From assembly GCF_009870125.1 (NCBI RefSeq), contig NC_046683.1, positions 13,029,001-13,093,000 on the forward strand: a DNA stretch of 64,000 nt. The letters run 5' to 3'. Within the stretch, counting starts at the first letter, position 1. Each line of letters begins with the position of its first letter. Under the pieces are notes generated by a model. It was not told where the DNA came from, ran no database searches, and saw only the letters and a program-made list of their open reading frames with translations. Shown in pieces: positions 39,740 to 52,413 of this stretch. The position numbers and the translations under genes are program-made. Source of the stretch: Drosophila pseudoobscura. Lineage: Eukaryota > Arthropoda > Insecta > Diptera > Drosophilidae.

Positions 39740-40307
39740 TTTTATACGTTACATTTTGAATTAGGTGTTTGCTTGGTTGGTTGAATTGGTTGGCTGCTGA
39801 TCCGATCTGGTGCGGCTATACATACGTCCGTACATAGCTCTCCATGGATCCTACTAGCATATACGGGCATAATTGCGATAGAACGAACACACACACACTG
39901 TCTGGTGGCTCAGACACACGTACTATCGTCGTGTACATGGGGGATTGGATCTCTTCTATTGCTTAACATTACGAGTACAAAAATACATTGACTTTGTGAT
40001 TACAACAACATCAGGCTGCTTCTGGTGCTAGCCATCTCTTTCTTCCTACTTTTGCTCTGCTAGTCTGCATTTCTTTCTCTTTCTTTCTCCTTCCTTCTCT
40101 TTCTTTCTCTTGCAATCGCATTGAAATTTTAATTTTAGCTTAACCATACATATATCCTTCGCGTATGGTATATATCGTATATATATGTATGTAAAAAAAA
40201 AGGTAGGTAATGGAGAGCCCGAAGAAAATGTGTTTGAATTTATGCAATAGGCAACAATTAGAATTAGCTGGTGGTGCTGGAGTGCTGGCGGGGTCTGGGC
40301 TGGTGGC

Positions 40308-41840
40308 CTAGCCCTCCTGCCCAAAGTCCTCTGTGAATTTGCGGAGCTTCTTCAGGTCATCATCGTTGACTGTGGGTTTCGTGCGGGACAACGACTTTAG
40401 CATGTCGCGCTGCACAAACAAAGATTTGGGCAAAAAGAAGGATGTGAGAAATTGTGGGGAAAGTATATTGATCGGTGCTTACCATGGTCACGGCCGGTTC
40501 GAAGAGCTTGTCGCTGGGCACATCCATCCAGTTCATCTCGACGGCACCCGCATCGCCTGGAGAGCATGGGATAAGCAGATCATCGACAGTCTCGTCCTTA
40601 TTCGTGGGACTGGGTCCCGTCACCTTTTTAAAGTGCGTGGCCATTTGGACCTTTCGCACAGGCTCCATCAGTGCATCGCGCACAACAATCGATATATCCG
40701 CGCCAGAGTATCTGAAATATACGGGAAGGTACAGAGCTTGGTTAGATGATTCTCGGAGTGCCCCAGAAGGGATCCACCCACCCCTCGGTTTTGCCAGCCA
40801 GTTCCTTGAGATCCTGCTCAGTGAGGACGTGTGTGGTGTTGCCCAAGTGTATCTTGAACATGACAAGGCGAGCATGGGCCTCCGGCAGCGGAATGTAGAT
40901 GCGCTTCTCGAATCGTCGCCGGATGGCAGAGTCAAGGACCCAGGGTATATTGGTGGCGCCCAGGACCAGGATGCCGTCAGTGTCGTTGCCGACGCCCTGC
41001 ATCTGCACCAGGAACTCGGTCTTGATGCGACGCACACTGTCGTTCTCGTTGTCGGAACGGGCTGAGCACATGGAATCGATCTCGTCGATGAATATGATCG
41101 ATGGCTTGTGCTGGCGGGCCAGCTCAAAGAGATTCTTGACCAGCTTCTCGGACTCGCCCAGCCATTTGGACATCAGATCGGAGCTAGACACTGAGAAGAA
41201 TGTGGACCGGTTGGCCTCGGTGGCGACTGCCTTGGCCAGGTAGGACTTGCCCGTACCGGGTGGGCCGAACAGGAGGATCCCCTTCCAGGGTATGCGCTTG
41301 CCGGTGAATAGCTGTGGGAATTTGATGGGCAAGATGACGGCCTCTTTGAGGGCCTCCTTGGCAGCATCCAGGCCGGCCACATCTGACCACTGCACGTGAG
41401 GCTTCTCGATGACAATCGCCCCCTCCAGCTTGGCCTGTAGCTTCTTTTTCTCCGGGTCATCGTCCTCGTCATCGCTGTCGCTCTTCTTGTCCTTGTCGTC
41501 CTTGGAGCTGGACTCGTCGCCCTCCTTGATCGGTTTCTTCTTGCCCTTCTTTAGGTACTCCTTGAGCTTTTCGGCCCGATCCAAATACTGCAGACACTTG
41601 ACTCTGATCGAGTCCTTGGCCTTCTCGCCCTGTGCCTCGTCTGGAAGGTGGGAATTTAAGAATGTGAGGATGAGCATCTAGCTGGATCCTAGCGGACTAC
41701 TCACACTTAATCGTATGCAGAAAGTACTCCACGCCATGCTCATAGAGGCGCAGTGCCTCGGCATAGTTCTTGTTGCGATCCTCCTCGGTGGCCTTGGTCA
41801 CCAGATCGATGGCCTTCTGTAATGTAGAGCCGGACGACAT
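40308..41840 (-). CDS. Vps4: Vps4, AAA ATPase of ESCRT-III disassembly (complete, 4 exons)
   Basis: Minus-strand exons 41840-41705, 41640-40782, 40711-40483 and 40409-40308 join in frame to 441 aa, the usual Vps4 length. The N-terminus ([13 protein letters not shown], residues 1-75) is the MIT domain that binds ESCRT-III tails. An acidic and lysine-rich linker spans about 76-115. The AAA core has Walker A GPPGTGKS at 171-178, Walker [10 protein letters not shown] at 227-235 and the second region of homology [20 protein letters not shown]. The C-terminal VTMRDMLKSL and FTEDFGQEG are the Vps4 C-terminal helix. Family knowledge: a hexameric cytosolic ATPase that pulls apart ESCRT-III at endosomes, the midbody and the nuclear envelope. 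All catalytic motifs are intact. Confidence 0.97.
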
Positions 41841-42484
41841 GCTGCTGCAATTGTTAATATTAACCAATAAATGAGTTATATTTTACTCTTCCGGCAGTGA
41901 CGTCATAGGGCTGTGAATAATACAAAGGGGGCGGGAGCTGCTTGTCTTATTGATTTTGCTGAAGAAAAGCCCCAGCATAACTGGAGAGTAGGAGTCCATA
42001 CTGCTGTTTCATGGGTTTTTCTAGTGCCTGTGGCTGCGTCCTCATTTCTGTCTGTCAGTGCTTGTCCGAGATTTTTTTCACCCATTCAATCCCCTAGCGA
42101 TGCTCAGGTCGAGTCCCCTGCCAGAGGGTCACAGAGTCAAAGGGTGCTCCTCCTGTGGCGCATCCCCGAACAAAATCGACCTTCTGTGCATGACTAATGC
42201 AGCGCTTTGGACAAAAACAAATTGCATGACGAAGGCAGGTAGCCAAGAGCGGCAGAGTGCGGGGAGATATTTGTGTTGTTTCGTTGGTTGCGCATTACTC
42301 ACATTTACGCTTTCTGTCCGAGCTGTCTGGCTCCGAATCCCGAAAATTAAACTCTTGCTGGGCACAGGATGCAATGGGTCGTACGCTGGGTGGCTCTTGG
42401 ATGTGGCTGGGAGTGGAACAGATATATAAATTTAGCTAAATTCCGAAATTCCAACGCGAAGGCGACCAGTGTAAACCGCGGACT
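41841..42484. other. Vps4 5' flank
   Basis: Upstream flank of Vps4, which is transcribed leftward. A perfect CRE palindrome TGACGTCA lies at 41898-41905, 58 nt before the Vps4 ATG. Two overlapping plus frames (42058-42429 and others) are open, but the translations match nothing I recognise. The DRE-bearing module starts at 42485, so either the Vps4 5' UTR is long or spliced, or the CRE region is the real core promoter. Confidence 0.45.
41898..41905. promoter_or_regulatory. CRE palindrome near the Vps4 start
   Basis: TGACGTCA, a perfect CREB/ATF-type site, 58 nt upstream of the Vps4 start codon. Its position suggests a core promoter element or a site in a short 5' UTR. Function is inferred from the motif only. 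Confidence 0.5.
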
Positions 42485-42720
42485 TATCGATAAGATATAC
42501 CGTCCGACCCTCAGAAGTATACCAAAATATACCGTCTCATTTTAAAAAAACACCGTAAATATACTGACAAATTAAAATTATATTTTACATATTGCTCGAT
42601 TTTGATATTCCGTGGAATATTACTACCTATATAGAACATTTAGCCAAGCCCACATAATTTTATACGAGTGATGAATCAATTTTCTACTTGACTGGCTTCA
42701 GTTAAATAATTGCTTTTATT
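42485..42720 (-). promoter_or_regulatory. DRE plus motif-6 module joined to a dispersed repeat copy
   Basis: A perfect DRE TATCGATA lies at 42485-42492. Going rightward there are three GTATAT/ATATAC boxes, a GTCTCATTTT box and AAATATACTGAC at 42557-42568 (a perfect minus-strand motif 6). A dispersed-repeat core then occupies about 42600-42690, the reverse complement of 16970-17058. The DRE edge faces Vps4. AAATTCCGAAATTCC with following bases occurs at 42438 and again at 42740, flanking the module as direct repeats. Confidence 0.6.
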
Positions 42721-43117
42721 GGATTTATATTTTGCAGACAAATTCCGAAATTCCAACGCGAATGACGACGTCTTTGTCGTCTGTGGACCTATCGACTTAT
42801 CGGAAAAATAGCGGTTTTTTTGTGGAAAACACGCAAAAATTATCTTGAAAAATAGCCAAATCTTTTCTTTATTCATAAAACATCTATTGTTTTTGACTTT
42901 TTCGCCATATACAGGCATTGTCCAGGTTTCACTTACTTTCGCAGAATAAGTTTCAGCCAAAAATGTTACGTATTTCACGTTTTTAGGTGCCGCCGTTTTC
43001 ACAAATTTTTGTAATCGATATCTTTAATTTTCCCATGGATTCTAACAAGCAAAATAAACTTGAAAATTAAATAGCACTTACATTTTGAAATAAATTCGCC
43101 GAGAAACGCATGCTACA

Positions 43118-43152
43118 AGCACAGTCTGTGCTGTTACGAGCACATTTGTGCT
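43118..43152. repeat. Two 21-bp tandem palindromes upstream of Dus2
   Basis: AGCACAGTCTGTGCT at 43118-43132 and AGCACATTTGTGCT at 43139-43152 are each palindromic. Both are followed by GTTAYG and spaced 21 bp apart. They lie about 180 bp before the Dus2 start, in likely promoter DNA. They resemble paired binding sites for a dimeric factor, with no factor identified. Confidence 0.6.
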
Positions 43153-43237
43153 GTTATGCGTAAAAATGTATTTCTTGCCAACGTTCCGATAACACTACCT
43201 ATGAAACAGCTAGATTGGCAACACAGCTGTTAGCTGA

Positions 43238-44841
<1,604 letters not shown>

Positions 44842-44920
44842 CGAAAAACTGAAGAATGTAAATATATGATTTTGTCCTTTTATCCTTTGATTTGAGTAGA
44901 AATGCACTCTTTAAATTATT

Positions 44921-44926
44921 TTTATT
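44921..44926 (-). terminator. Poly(A) signal of mRNA-cap
   Basis: TTTATT on the plus strand, i.e. AATAAA on the minus strand, 121 nt beyond the mRNA-cap stop. Cleavage some 20 nt further would fall about 60 nt from the Dus2 stop, so the two convergent 3' UTRs probably abut or overlap. Confidence 0.6.
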
Positions 44927-45046
44927 GGGGACTTTAGCTTGGGGGATGGGAGGATGCCCTTGTTTTGTTTTAATTTCCTAGTGTCGGGGGAGTGGGATGT
45001 GGCGTCGATGGTGAGATGTTTTGAGGTGTAGAGTGTGGTGTGGTGT

Positions 45047-47360
45047 TCAAACGGACCGATGCTGACCATGTGGTGGTGCCCCCTGATGATGCTGGGCATG
45101 CTGCATGGCACCATGGGAATGGTGGGCATTATGAGGTGGCGGCATCATGGTATGATCATCACGAAATCCACAATTGGCAATATAATTAAGCAGATAATCC
45201 TTTGTAACCGGTCGCTTTATGCTCTCCACAACGGCTGTCCAACCAAAAAAGCGACAACAAGATTAAGATTAAGTAACAAGTTCCAAGAGACATCATAGCT
45301 TACCGCGTGCTGTATTGAAGCTATTTGGATGCTTCTTGTCTGTTCGCTCTCGCATAAACTCCCAGTTGCCAAACTGATTCATGGTGCACTCCACAATCTT
45401 GTTGTCCACATCACGGATATCCTTAGTCAACTTTTGCATACGCCCGAACGGTGCGTCATGTCCGCCCACATAGAGGAAGCCAACCTTTTTGGTCAGCAGT
45501 CTACAAGGCCACCAGCGTAAAGAGTGGTTAAGCGTTGATCTACCAAAGAATTACTTCTCACTCCGCACTCACCCTTCGCCGCGTTCTGTGATGATCTTGA
45601 GCCGAAAATCCACAGAGTTGAGTTCGTGGGGCTTCCATTTGAAGACATTCGGACAGACGCCGGCCGTGTAGGGCTGATGCGAAGGCTGAAATATCAAACC
45701 ATCGGGCTCGTGGGCCAACGAACGGGCGAACTTCTCGCCCAGCAGGCGGGCAGACATCCAAATGTCCCAAAAATCCTTCGCCCGCACACTGAATGCCTGT
45801 AGTTTTTGGACAATGATGCCCTGCTTCATGCCCGAGATGCGGGGACCTGTACAGTGCCCAGACACAGACATAATAAATAAACGAAATAATCAGTGGATCG
45901 TGGATCGTATGTGTACCTATCACATCGTTTTTGATGTAATCCAGTCGATTGGGAAAGAAGGGCTCCTCGCGCACATCTCGATTGGAGAGCCGTACAATGT
46001 CATAGATGAGGTAACGCGGCATCACACCGTCAGCGATCCTGTCCAGCACCATTTCCTGCAAACCAAGAATCCCAAATCAGTCAAGTGCCAGAGCCAGGGC
46101 CAAAGCATACGCAAGTCTTACGCCATCCACCAGGGTGCCATCGAGATGATCGTTTAGATTCTTGCCATCGAGAAACGTGACATTCTCCACCTGGAAACAT
46201 GAGTGATTTCGGTCAAAGAAGTACACCTCGTCTTGGCCATCGATGAGCATCATGTAGCGTGTGCCATCGGCTTTCCAGGAAACGCGATAGGGTATCTCGC
46301 TCAGTCGCTTGATATTAGCCCTGTCCATGGACACCGGCTGGGAGCCGGGGAAGCCATTCTTGTTCCAGTGACACCAGTTCTGCACCCTCGACTGGAGGTC
46401 GCTCAAACGCGGCTGATCGCAGACTTGTCGTACCCCGGGGACTCCGTCCATGAATGTGGCATTCCTTACGACCATCTCCCGTCGTCGCTTCTTCTTCGAA
46501 CCATTGGCTTCGCCACCCTCGCCGCCCTCGCCCTCCTCCCCATCCACGTCATCGGCGTCGTCTTCGTTGCCATCTCCAGCTGCTGCCTGTTGCGATGTGG
46601 ACGAAGAGCTGCTGCTGTCATCGTTGGGGCGCTTTCTGCTCGGCAAGATGTCATCATCGCCATTGCTGTCATCGTACTCCAGACACCAGTTGGGCTGTTC
46701 AGGCGCCTGAGGAGCATCCTCGCCAAGCTCAAACCGTTTGTATAGCTCATCAATATAGTCCTGCTTGTAGATACCCGGCGGCCGGGCGTTGGCAAAGACG
46801 GATAGGGCTGCCTCCAAGGAGCAATCGAGACGCTCGACCATATAGGAGACAATCAGGAAGCCCGTGCGATTGAAGCCATGCGTGCAATGGACGGCGATCA
46901 CATCGAAGGGACGCTCCGTGATGAAGTTGTCGACAATTTCAATGAAGCTGCGCGTCTGCTCGTGCGAGGGAGTCTCACCATGGCCGCGACACTGCAGCTT
47001 TATATATTGCGCCCCGCGCTCCTCCACCGTCGAGCGATCATAGAATCGTTTCGTGTTGGTCAAGTCCACCCAGAGACCTAGCTTGTGCTTTGGAAATACG
47101 ATTGGGGGATACGATTGATATTAGGGTTAGCCAATGTGGCGTCATAGGATATGTACCTTCACTGTCTTGCAGTAGTCAAAGAGCATCTCAGGACGAAAGG
47201 TGCACTCGATGGGCATTTTGTCCTTAAATGCCTGACTGAGTGGTGTCTTAAAGGCCAGAAAACGCTCGGCAATGATCGAGTCGCTTTTCCGAGGGCAATA
47301 TAGCCAACGATTTGGCAGTGGCCCGGAGCCGCCACCTCGGTCACGATGCGATTGAGACAT
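45047..47360 (-). CDS. mRNA-cap: mRNA capping enzyme, RNA triphosphatase plus guanylyltransferase (complete, 6 exons)
   Basis: Minus exons 47360-47157, 47087-46122, 46055-45917, 45846-45573, 45500-45304 and 45234-45047 give 655 aa. The N-terminal part is a cysteine-phosphatase-like RNA 5'-triphosphatase with the P-loop VHCTHGFNRTGF (Cys136). A linker rich in Asp, Glu, Ser and Lys follows (about 195-265). The guanylyltransferase motif I is WKADGTRYMM, with Lys340 the GMP-linked lysine. EVYFFDRNHSCF, LDGTLVDG, DGLIFQP and FKWKPHELNSVDF are later nucleotidyltransferase motifs. The His- and Pro-rich tail (MMPPPHNAHHSHGAMQHAQH) is low in complexity. Family knowledge: the nuclear enzyme caps nascent RNA polymerase II transcripts on the Ser5-phosphorylated CTD. 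The start ATG at 47360 begins MSQSHRDRGGG; no earlier in-frame ATG was found. Confidence 0.96.
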
Positions 47361-47586
47361 ATTGTGTGACGACGACGACAACGAATCCTTACGCTTTTCG
47401 CTCGGAGTGGGCTTGGGGGGCGGTCTGGTTTAGTGGAGTTTGGGCAAGCCCTCGCCGGCCGTTCGTTGAAGATCCGCCTTAAAGATCGCGATTTGTTTGG
47501 CCTTTCTTAACTTCTGCTTGCATTTTCACCAAATTTCAAGAGCAGCAGCACTTAGAAACACACGGGGGACGGGGTGGCGCTGGACG

Positions 47587-47830
47587 CAGTGTGACCGCGA
47601 GCTCATCGATAAGATATGCGGACTGAACCGCATAAATATGCCGAAAAATATGGTCTCATTTTAAAAATATACCGTAAATATACTGACGGAATTTTGTATG
47701 TCAAGTTGCATCATATTCCACGTTTTTGATATTCGATTGCATATTGCTAGCTAGGCAACACCCTCAGCTCTAAACTCATAGTTTTATACGATTATCAAAT
47801 CTATTTCCTACATGACTGGCTAAATTTAAA
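47587..47830 (-). promoter_or_regulatory. mRNA-cap promoter: motif 1, DRE-like site and dispersed repeat module
   Basis: GGTCACACTG (motif 1, minus strand) lies at 47587-47596 and CATCGATA at 47604-47611 is one base off a perfect DRE. Beyond them run GGTCTCATTTT, AAATATACC and AAATATACTGAC at 47676-47687, in the same order as at 42485-42568. A more diverged repeat core follows (TTTTATACGATTATCAAATC near 47782). Here too the DRE edge points to the gene. Confidence 0.65.
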
Positions 47831-48399
47831 TTTTCATCATTATTGCTTTGCTCATAAAATAAGGTTTAAGCATTTAAGCACCTACTTTACTTACATAGTA
47901 ACTACACGATAAATACACATGTGCTTCATATTAACTACATTTTATGTAATTACCAGAAGCGACACCTGGGAAAATGTGTACATTTCAAACATTTTTTCCC
48001 GCTCTTTTTATTAGAGACGAATTTAAAAAAAAAAAGAGAATAGTATAGAATAGAATAGAATAGTATGAAAAGTAAATAAAATGGCAAGGTGTGTGAGCTA
48101 GACAGTATACTGTATGGTTAGTGGTTTGACCCTCGAAAATATACCAAAAAATTAACCCCTTAAAGCCCCCTCTATTTAAACAGTTCAACGACTCGAGGTA
48201 AAAGGCTATAAATTTTAATTGTAAATTATAATTTCTTCTTGTAAATCTATGGCATCTTTCCTCTGAGTTTAAAAAGCACGATTTCGTCACCTGAACTGCG
48301 CTAAAATTATTCCTTTGTCATTATTTTCTGTAGAATATTAAAATACAACGTGCTAATAATTGTTTGTGTCGTGTGTGTATTTTCAGAGAAAGAAGAAGA
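47831..48399. other. AT-rich spacer upstream of the mRNA-cap promoter
   Basis: AT-rich DNA with no exon recognised. TAGAATAGAATAG-type repeats lie near 48040-48065. The stretch 48100-48150 contains ATACCAAAAAATTAACC, reminiscent of the dispersed module at 42520, but too degraded to call. Confidence 0.35.
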
Positions 48400-48930
48400 A
48401 TCAAAACAAAACAAAAGAATCGGATGCGGAAATCCTGCCTGCTGATGTCTATGTGGCGATGCTTGTTCAGCTCCAGCAAGGAAATAGACGAGATTTTCCG
48501 TCATGTCATGAAACACGACGAAAGGTATATCCCTAAAGGCAAGCCCTCTGTGTGGCGGACGGACAATGACCCCCGGAATGCCCAAGATTCCCACTGTCCA
48601 GGTGAACATTGTAGAGGATCGGGTGATTGATGCCATCCATGTCAGTGGGGCCACGAGTGTTTCCCTGCCAGGACAGCCTCTTCCGAGCCTGCTACGCAGC
48701 TGATAATGACGCGCTACCGCAGCCTGCTCGCTCGCTCTTCAGTTTCCTGGAGCTCGGTCGCAGCAAGATCGCGGAGATCTGGAGGTGAACTTCTCACTGA
48801 AGGAGACCGACAACAAAGGCGGCCGAGCCGAGCCGGGAGGCGCCCTTTGCAAGGTCGTCCAGATGCATCAGCTTGAGGAAGAGTCAAGTGAGTAAGTTCT
48901 CTGGCTGGGGAGGGGAAGAACAACTAGGAG
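48400..48930 (+). pseudogene. Frame-broken coding-like relic, unidentified
   Basis: Several adjacent plus-strand stretches read like ordinary protein but in different frames. They are SDAEILPADVYVAMLVQLQQ (about 48420-48482), then MPKIPTVQVNIVEDRVIDAI (about 48580-48640), then FRACYAADNDALPQPARS and FLELGRSKIAEIW (about 48675-48783), then VNFSLKETDNKGG and GALCKVVQMHQLEEES (about 48785-48890). GC content is gene-like, unlike the flanks. Stops and frame shifts separate the parts. This could be a decayed duplicate or a gene with small unrecognised introns; GAG|GTGAAC at 48787 is a weak donor. I could not assign a family. Confidence 0.4.
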
Positions 48931-49372
48931 GCTCTGGATACAAACAGGGCCAGGCCCAAGACAATTAATTAAAAATTCTATTGCGCTTAGCTGCGTTTTT
49001 CGTCTGCAAAAATGAACTTGGCAAACACACACATACACATACACACATGAACAGCATCGTGAGAATTATTTACTGCAATGTAAATAAACTGTTTTTGGAT
49101 TCCCAAATACTTAACAACAAATGCTGCTCGTCTCGGCCGCAGAGAATGGCCGAGCCGAAGCAAAGCACAAACGATGGCAACAATAACAACAACACAATCG
49201 TCGATGGTCGATGCTGTCTGGATGGATGAGCCAACGCTCTGCACCGCCTCTCACTCGCTCAATGATCACTGGCCGGTCGCGATCACGATCTCCGATCTCC
49301 AGTTCCATTTTCCGTGCCATTTGGATGGTTTTTAGTTCGCGGCCAATTGCCACAGCAATTAAATCGTTCGAA

Positions 49373-51046
49373 ATGGCTGCCCCCGCAGCAGCCCCAGCAT
49401 CCGTTAAACGCCTGCCAGACCCAGACCCAAAGATTGCTGCAGTCGCAGCCATGCCCAAAATAACAATTACAAGCAGCAGCACCACCAGCAGCAGCAGCAG
49501 CAGTAGAGGTGCCGCTGTGCCCAAATCTCCAGATGGTCTTACCGCCTTGGTGGCCAAAAAGAGTCTCACCTCCATGTCCGATGAGGAAATTATTCAGGAG
49601 AATCTCAAGGAAATACTGGATCTTAAATCCCGCGTAAGTGCCCCAGGTAGCCCCCTTGCCGTGCGCGTGTGTGTGAGTCATTTAAAAACACCTTCATTTA
49701 AGTGATTTATGGATACGTCATCATCTGGTAGAGATCCATTAACCATTATCCATTGCCGATGCAGGCAGGCAGGCAGGCACGACGGCAGAAATGCAGTCAA
49801 ATATTTTTGTACTACGCCATCGTTTCTAATGATTTGTGAAAAATTACACGCCAAAATATTCCAACTTTTATCCACTCTTCATTAGAAAAGCGTACAAACC
49901 AAAAGTTACAGTGCCAAATAGCTGGATTCCACTGTACCCCCCTGTATGCCTGTGCCTGTGCCTGCCTGTGTTTATAAGAGTATGCGCCTGCTCATGATCT
50001 GCTTGGAACGGCGGGTCTTATAAACAAAGTTTTTATGGGCACACCTATACAGCTATATATGTAGATCCCCGGACCCCAGAACGAGGGCGATAAACGACGA
50101 ACACACACAGACACACACCTCTCCTCTGGTGGTGGAATTTGGGAGACAGTCGCATCGCCATGACTCAATTTCTGATCCCTTTCTTTATCTGTTTGGCTTT
50201 TTGCAGGAGGAGCGCAAAGCCAATGGACGCCTGGTGGCCGTCATTGTTTGTTTTCTGGGTAAGATACCACTGACTGCACTGCACCACTGTATATCCTCTA
50301 ATGCTTCCGTTTCGTTTCCCTTTTTGCAGTGATCTTTCTGGCCATTTATCATGCCTGGATACAGGATGCCCTGGCTGGGGTCCTGGTGCCGGCCGGCATA
50401 ATGCTGTCCTATTTCGCTTGGGTCGTGGTCCTGGCCAAAAGGGATAAGCACAAACGTGCCATGTTTGTAGGATCCATATCTATTCCCTACCAAAAGCATC
50501 TATTCACTTTTTATACAAAATTCGTTTATATAGGAAAAGCATATCGAGGAGGTGGCCATGAAGAACAAGAGCGAACTGGAGGAGAAGCATTCCCGAATGA
50601 AGCACTCTCACGGCCACGGCCACGGACACGGACACACGGTCACCGCCATGAATGCGGACCAGCAGAGCTGCAGCGGCAGTGCCTCGAGCAGTCTGCACTA
50701 CGTTAACGAACTGCTGCCAAATGGAGAGCACCGCAAGAAACAGCGCCGCCACAGACAGCGGCACGGGGAGGGGGAGAGGCCAGGACGTGCGCACCGTGCG
50801 ACTGGTGCCACCACAGAGGCAACGGTGCATCGCAGCGGAGGGGCCAAGAGGCCCAGCATTAGACAGAAGCTGTTCGGCCAGAGCATCGCGCATGTGAAGC
50901 TGGTGGAGACGCAAAGCGACAGCATGGACTCAACGGGCGGCGGCCCCACTGCTCCCACTGGTCCCAGCAGCGAGAAGCGCAAGAGGCTGCAGCGCATGGA
51001 CAACCTGCCCATGCCCCAGGTGGTGCGCATGAGCTCGGCGCCATAG
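49373..51046 (+). CDS. Unrecognised two-transmembrane protein with His-rich loop (4 exons)
   Basis: Exons 49373-49633, 50207-50258, 50330-50466 and 50534-51046 join in frame to 320 aa with good splice signals. The N-terminus is Ala-, Ser- and Pro-rich, then MSDEEIIQENLKEILDLKSR forms a probable helix. Two hydrophobic segments follow, about residues 95-113 (LVAVIVCFLVIFLAIYH) and 119-140 (GVLVPAGIMLSYFAWVVVLA), separated by only a few residues, so a hairpin membrane anchor is likely. The rest is a charged tail with HSHGHGHGHGH (possible metal binding), then basic RKKQRRHRQRH and a conserved-looking end. An in-frame ATG at 49211 could add 54 residues, and a 27-codon upstream frame starts at 49147. 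AATAAA at 51109-51114 is the likely poly(A) signal. I do not recognise the family; a membrane protein of unknown function. Confidence 0.75.
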
Positions 51047-51725
51047 AATAGAGTAGAGTAGAGGAAGGGATGAGATGGAATGGGATGGCCTTGCTATTGT
51101 ATCGAGTAAATAAATGTATTATAAAAAATATAAACAGGAAATTCGGTTTTATAAATAGATGGGCGGGCGGCAATCAAGGGAAGGAAACAATCTCCGATCG
51201 CCACACGGCGGCCGAAATCGATGCGAAATCAATGCTGAATACGTGAGCATTGTAGCTCTTTGATCAGTGCTGTGCCTTTGGCCTTTTTCCCACCCACTAA
51301 AACCGATGATAAATTCCATTAATTGTGTATGGTTTTCCGCATTCATTGGCGCAGTCGGCACTGTGTGCGTGCCCTCTGACACGAATTGCTTACATTTTGA
51401 CCGGATTCTGGCCAACAATTGTTTTCGGTCATTGGCTATTGTTATTGCATTTTAATGGCTTACATGTGGCGCGGCCCGCACTTTTTCGATCTCTCGCCCC
51501 AACTCCTGTCTTGCCATCCTGGTGTATTTTTGTTTTGTTTTCGCGGCTTGCTTATTTTCCGATAGTGTTTTTTTCAAATCAACCGCCAAGCTGTTTTTGT
51601 CATCGGTGCCAACTTTATTCGAATAACTTGGTAGGCGCTGAAAAATAAACATAGCTTTGGGTCTACATTTATGAAGTTTAATCAATTTGTGTTTGTATTC
51701 CAACAGAGTAACAAAGATCAAAAAA

Positions 51726-51849
51726 AGCAGAGCGACGACAAAAAAATAAAATTTAATACATTTTTCGGTGAAGTTTGCGTAATTGAAAGCAGAGCGACGA
51801 CAAAAAAATAATATTTAATACATTTTTCTGTGAAGTTTGCGTAATTGAA
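51726..51849. repeat. Two-copy 62-bp tandem repeat
   Basis: AGCAGAGCGACGAC starts at 51726 and 51788. The two units are nearly identical, each ending GTGAAGTTTGCGTAATTGAA. It is in non-coding DNA; no function is apparent. Confidence 0.85.
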
Positions 51850-52347
51850 ATTTCATATAATATTAAACAGTGAAAAAAAGCAAAACAACACGCCGGTAAG
51901 TCCAAGAATCACAGCTTTAACCCTCGATCTGCCGACGAGTTTGTCTTCTAAAAAGAAACAACACTAGTATACACTAAGGAAAGGGATTTTACAGAACTGA
52001 TAAATACAGAAATTTGGCAGTTAATAGTCTTCTTACAGAGACCAAGAATAGGTTCGGGTTCTAGATATAAATATATACAGAACACAGATCAAGTACATTA
52101 ATATGTCAAAAACATGCGATTTTGTGAGAGACATTATTAATTTTTATAATATATTATTAATTAAAACCAGATTGAATAACAGAGACAGAGAATGATTAAC
52201 CTATTTTCGACCATTTTAGTCGTGTTTAGGTGAAAGAGATAAAGAGAAAATAGGATGGACCTACAAGATTAATTATTATTACTACTATTAGTTTTATTTT
52301 CCGTGGTTTAACCAAGGGGTTAAAGGTAGGCTAAGATTGTTTTTCCA

Positions 52348-52413
52348 TCGGTATATTTGCGGTATATTTGCAAAATGAGACAGTATATATCGATAAATCA
52401 AACAGTCACACTG
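52348..52413 (+). promoter_or_regulatory. mud promoter: motif 6 pair, GAGAC box, DRE and motif-1-like site
   Basis: TCGGTATATTT (52348-52358) and CGGTATATTT (from 52360), then AAAATGAGACAGTATATA and a perfect DRE TATCGATA at 52388-52395. CAGTCACACTG at 52403-52413 is one base off motif 1. The order matches the modules at mei-41, Vps4 and mRNA-cap. The start codon is 150 bp downstream. Confidence 0.65.
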
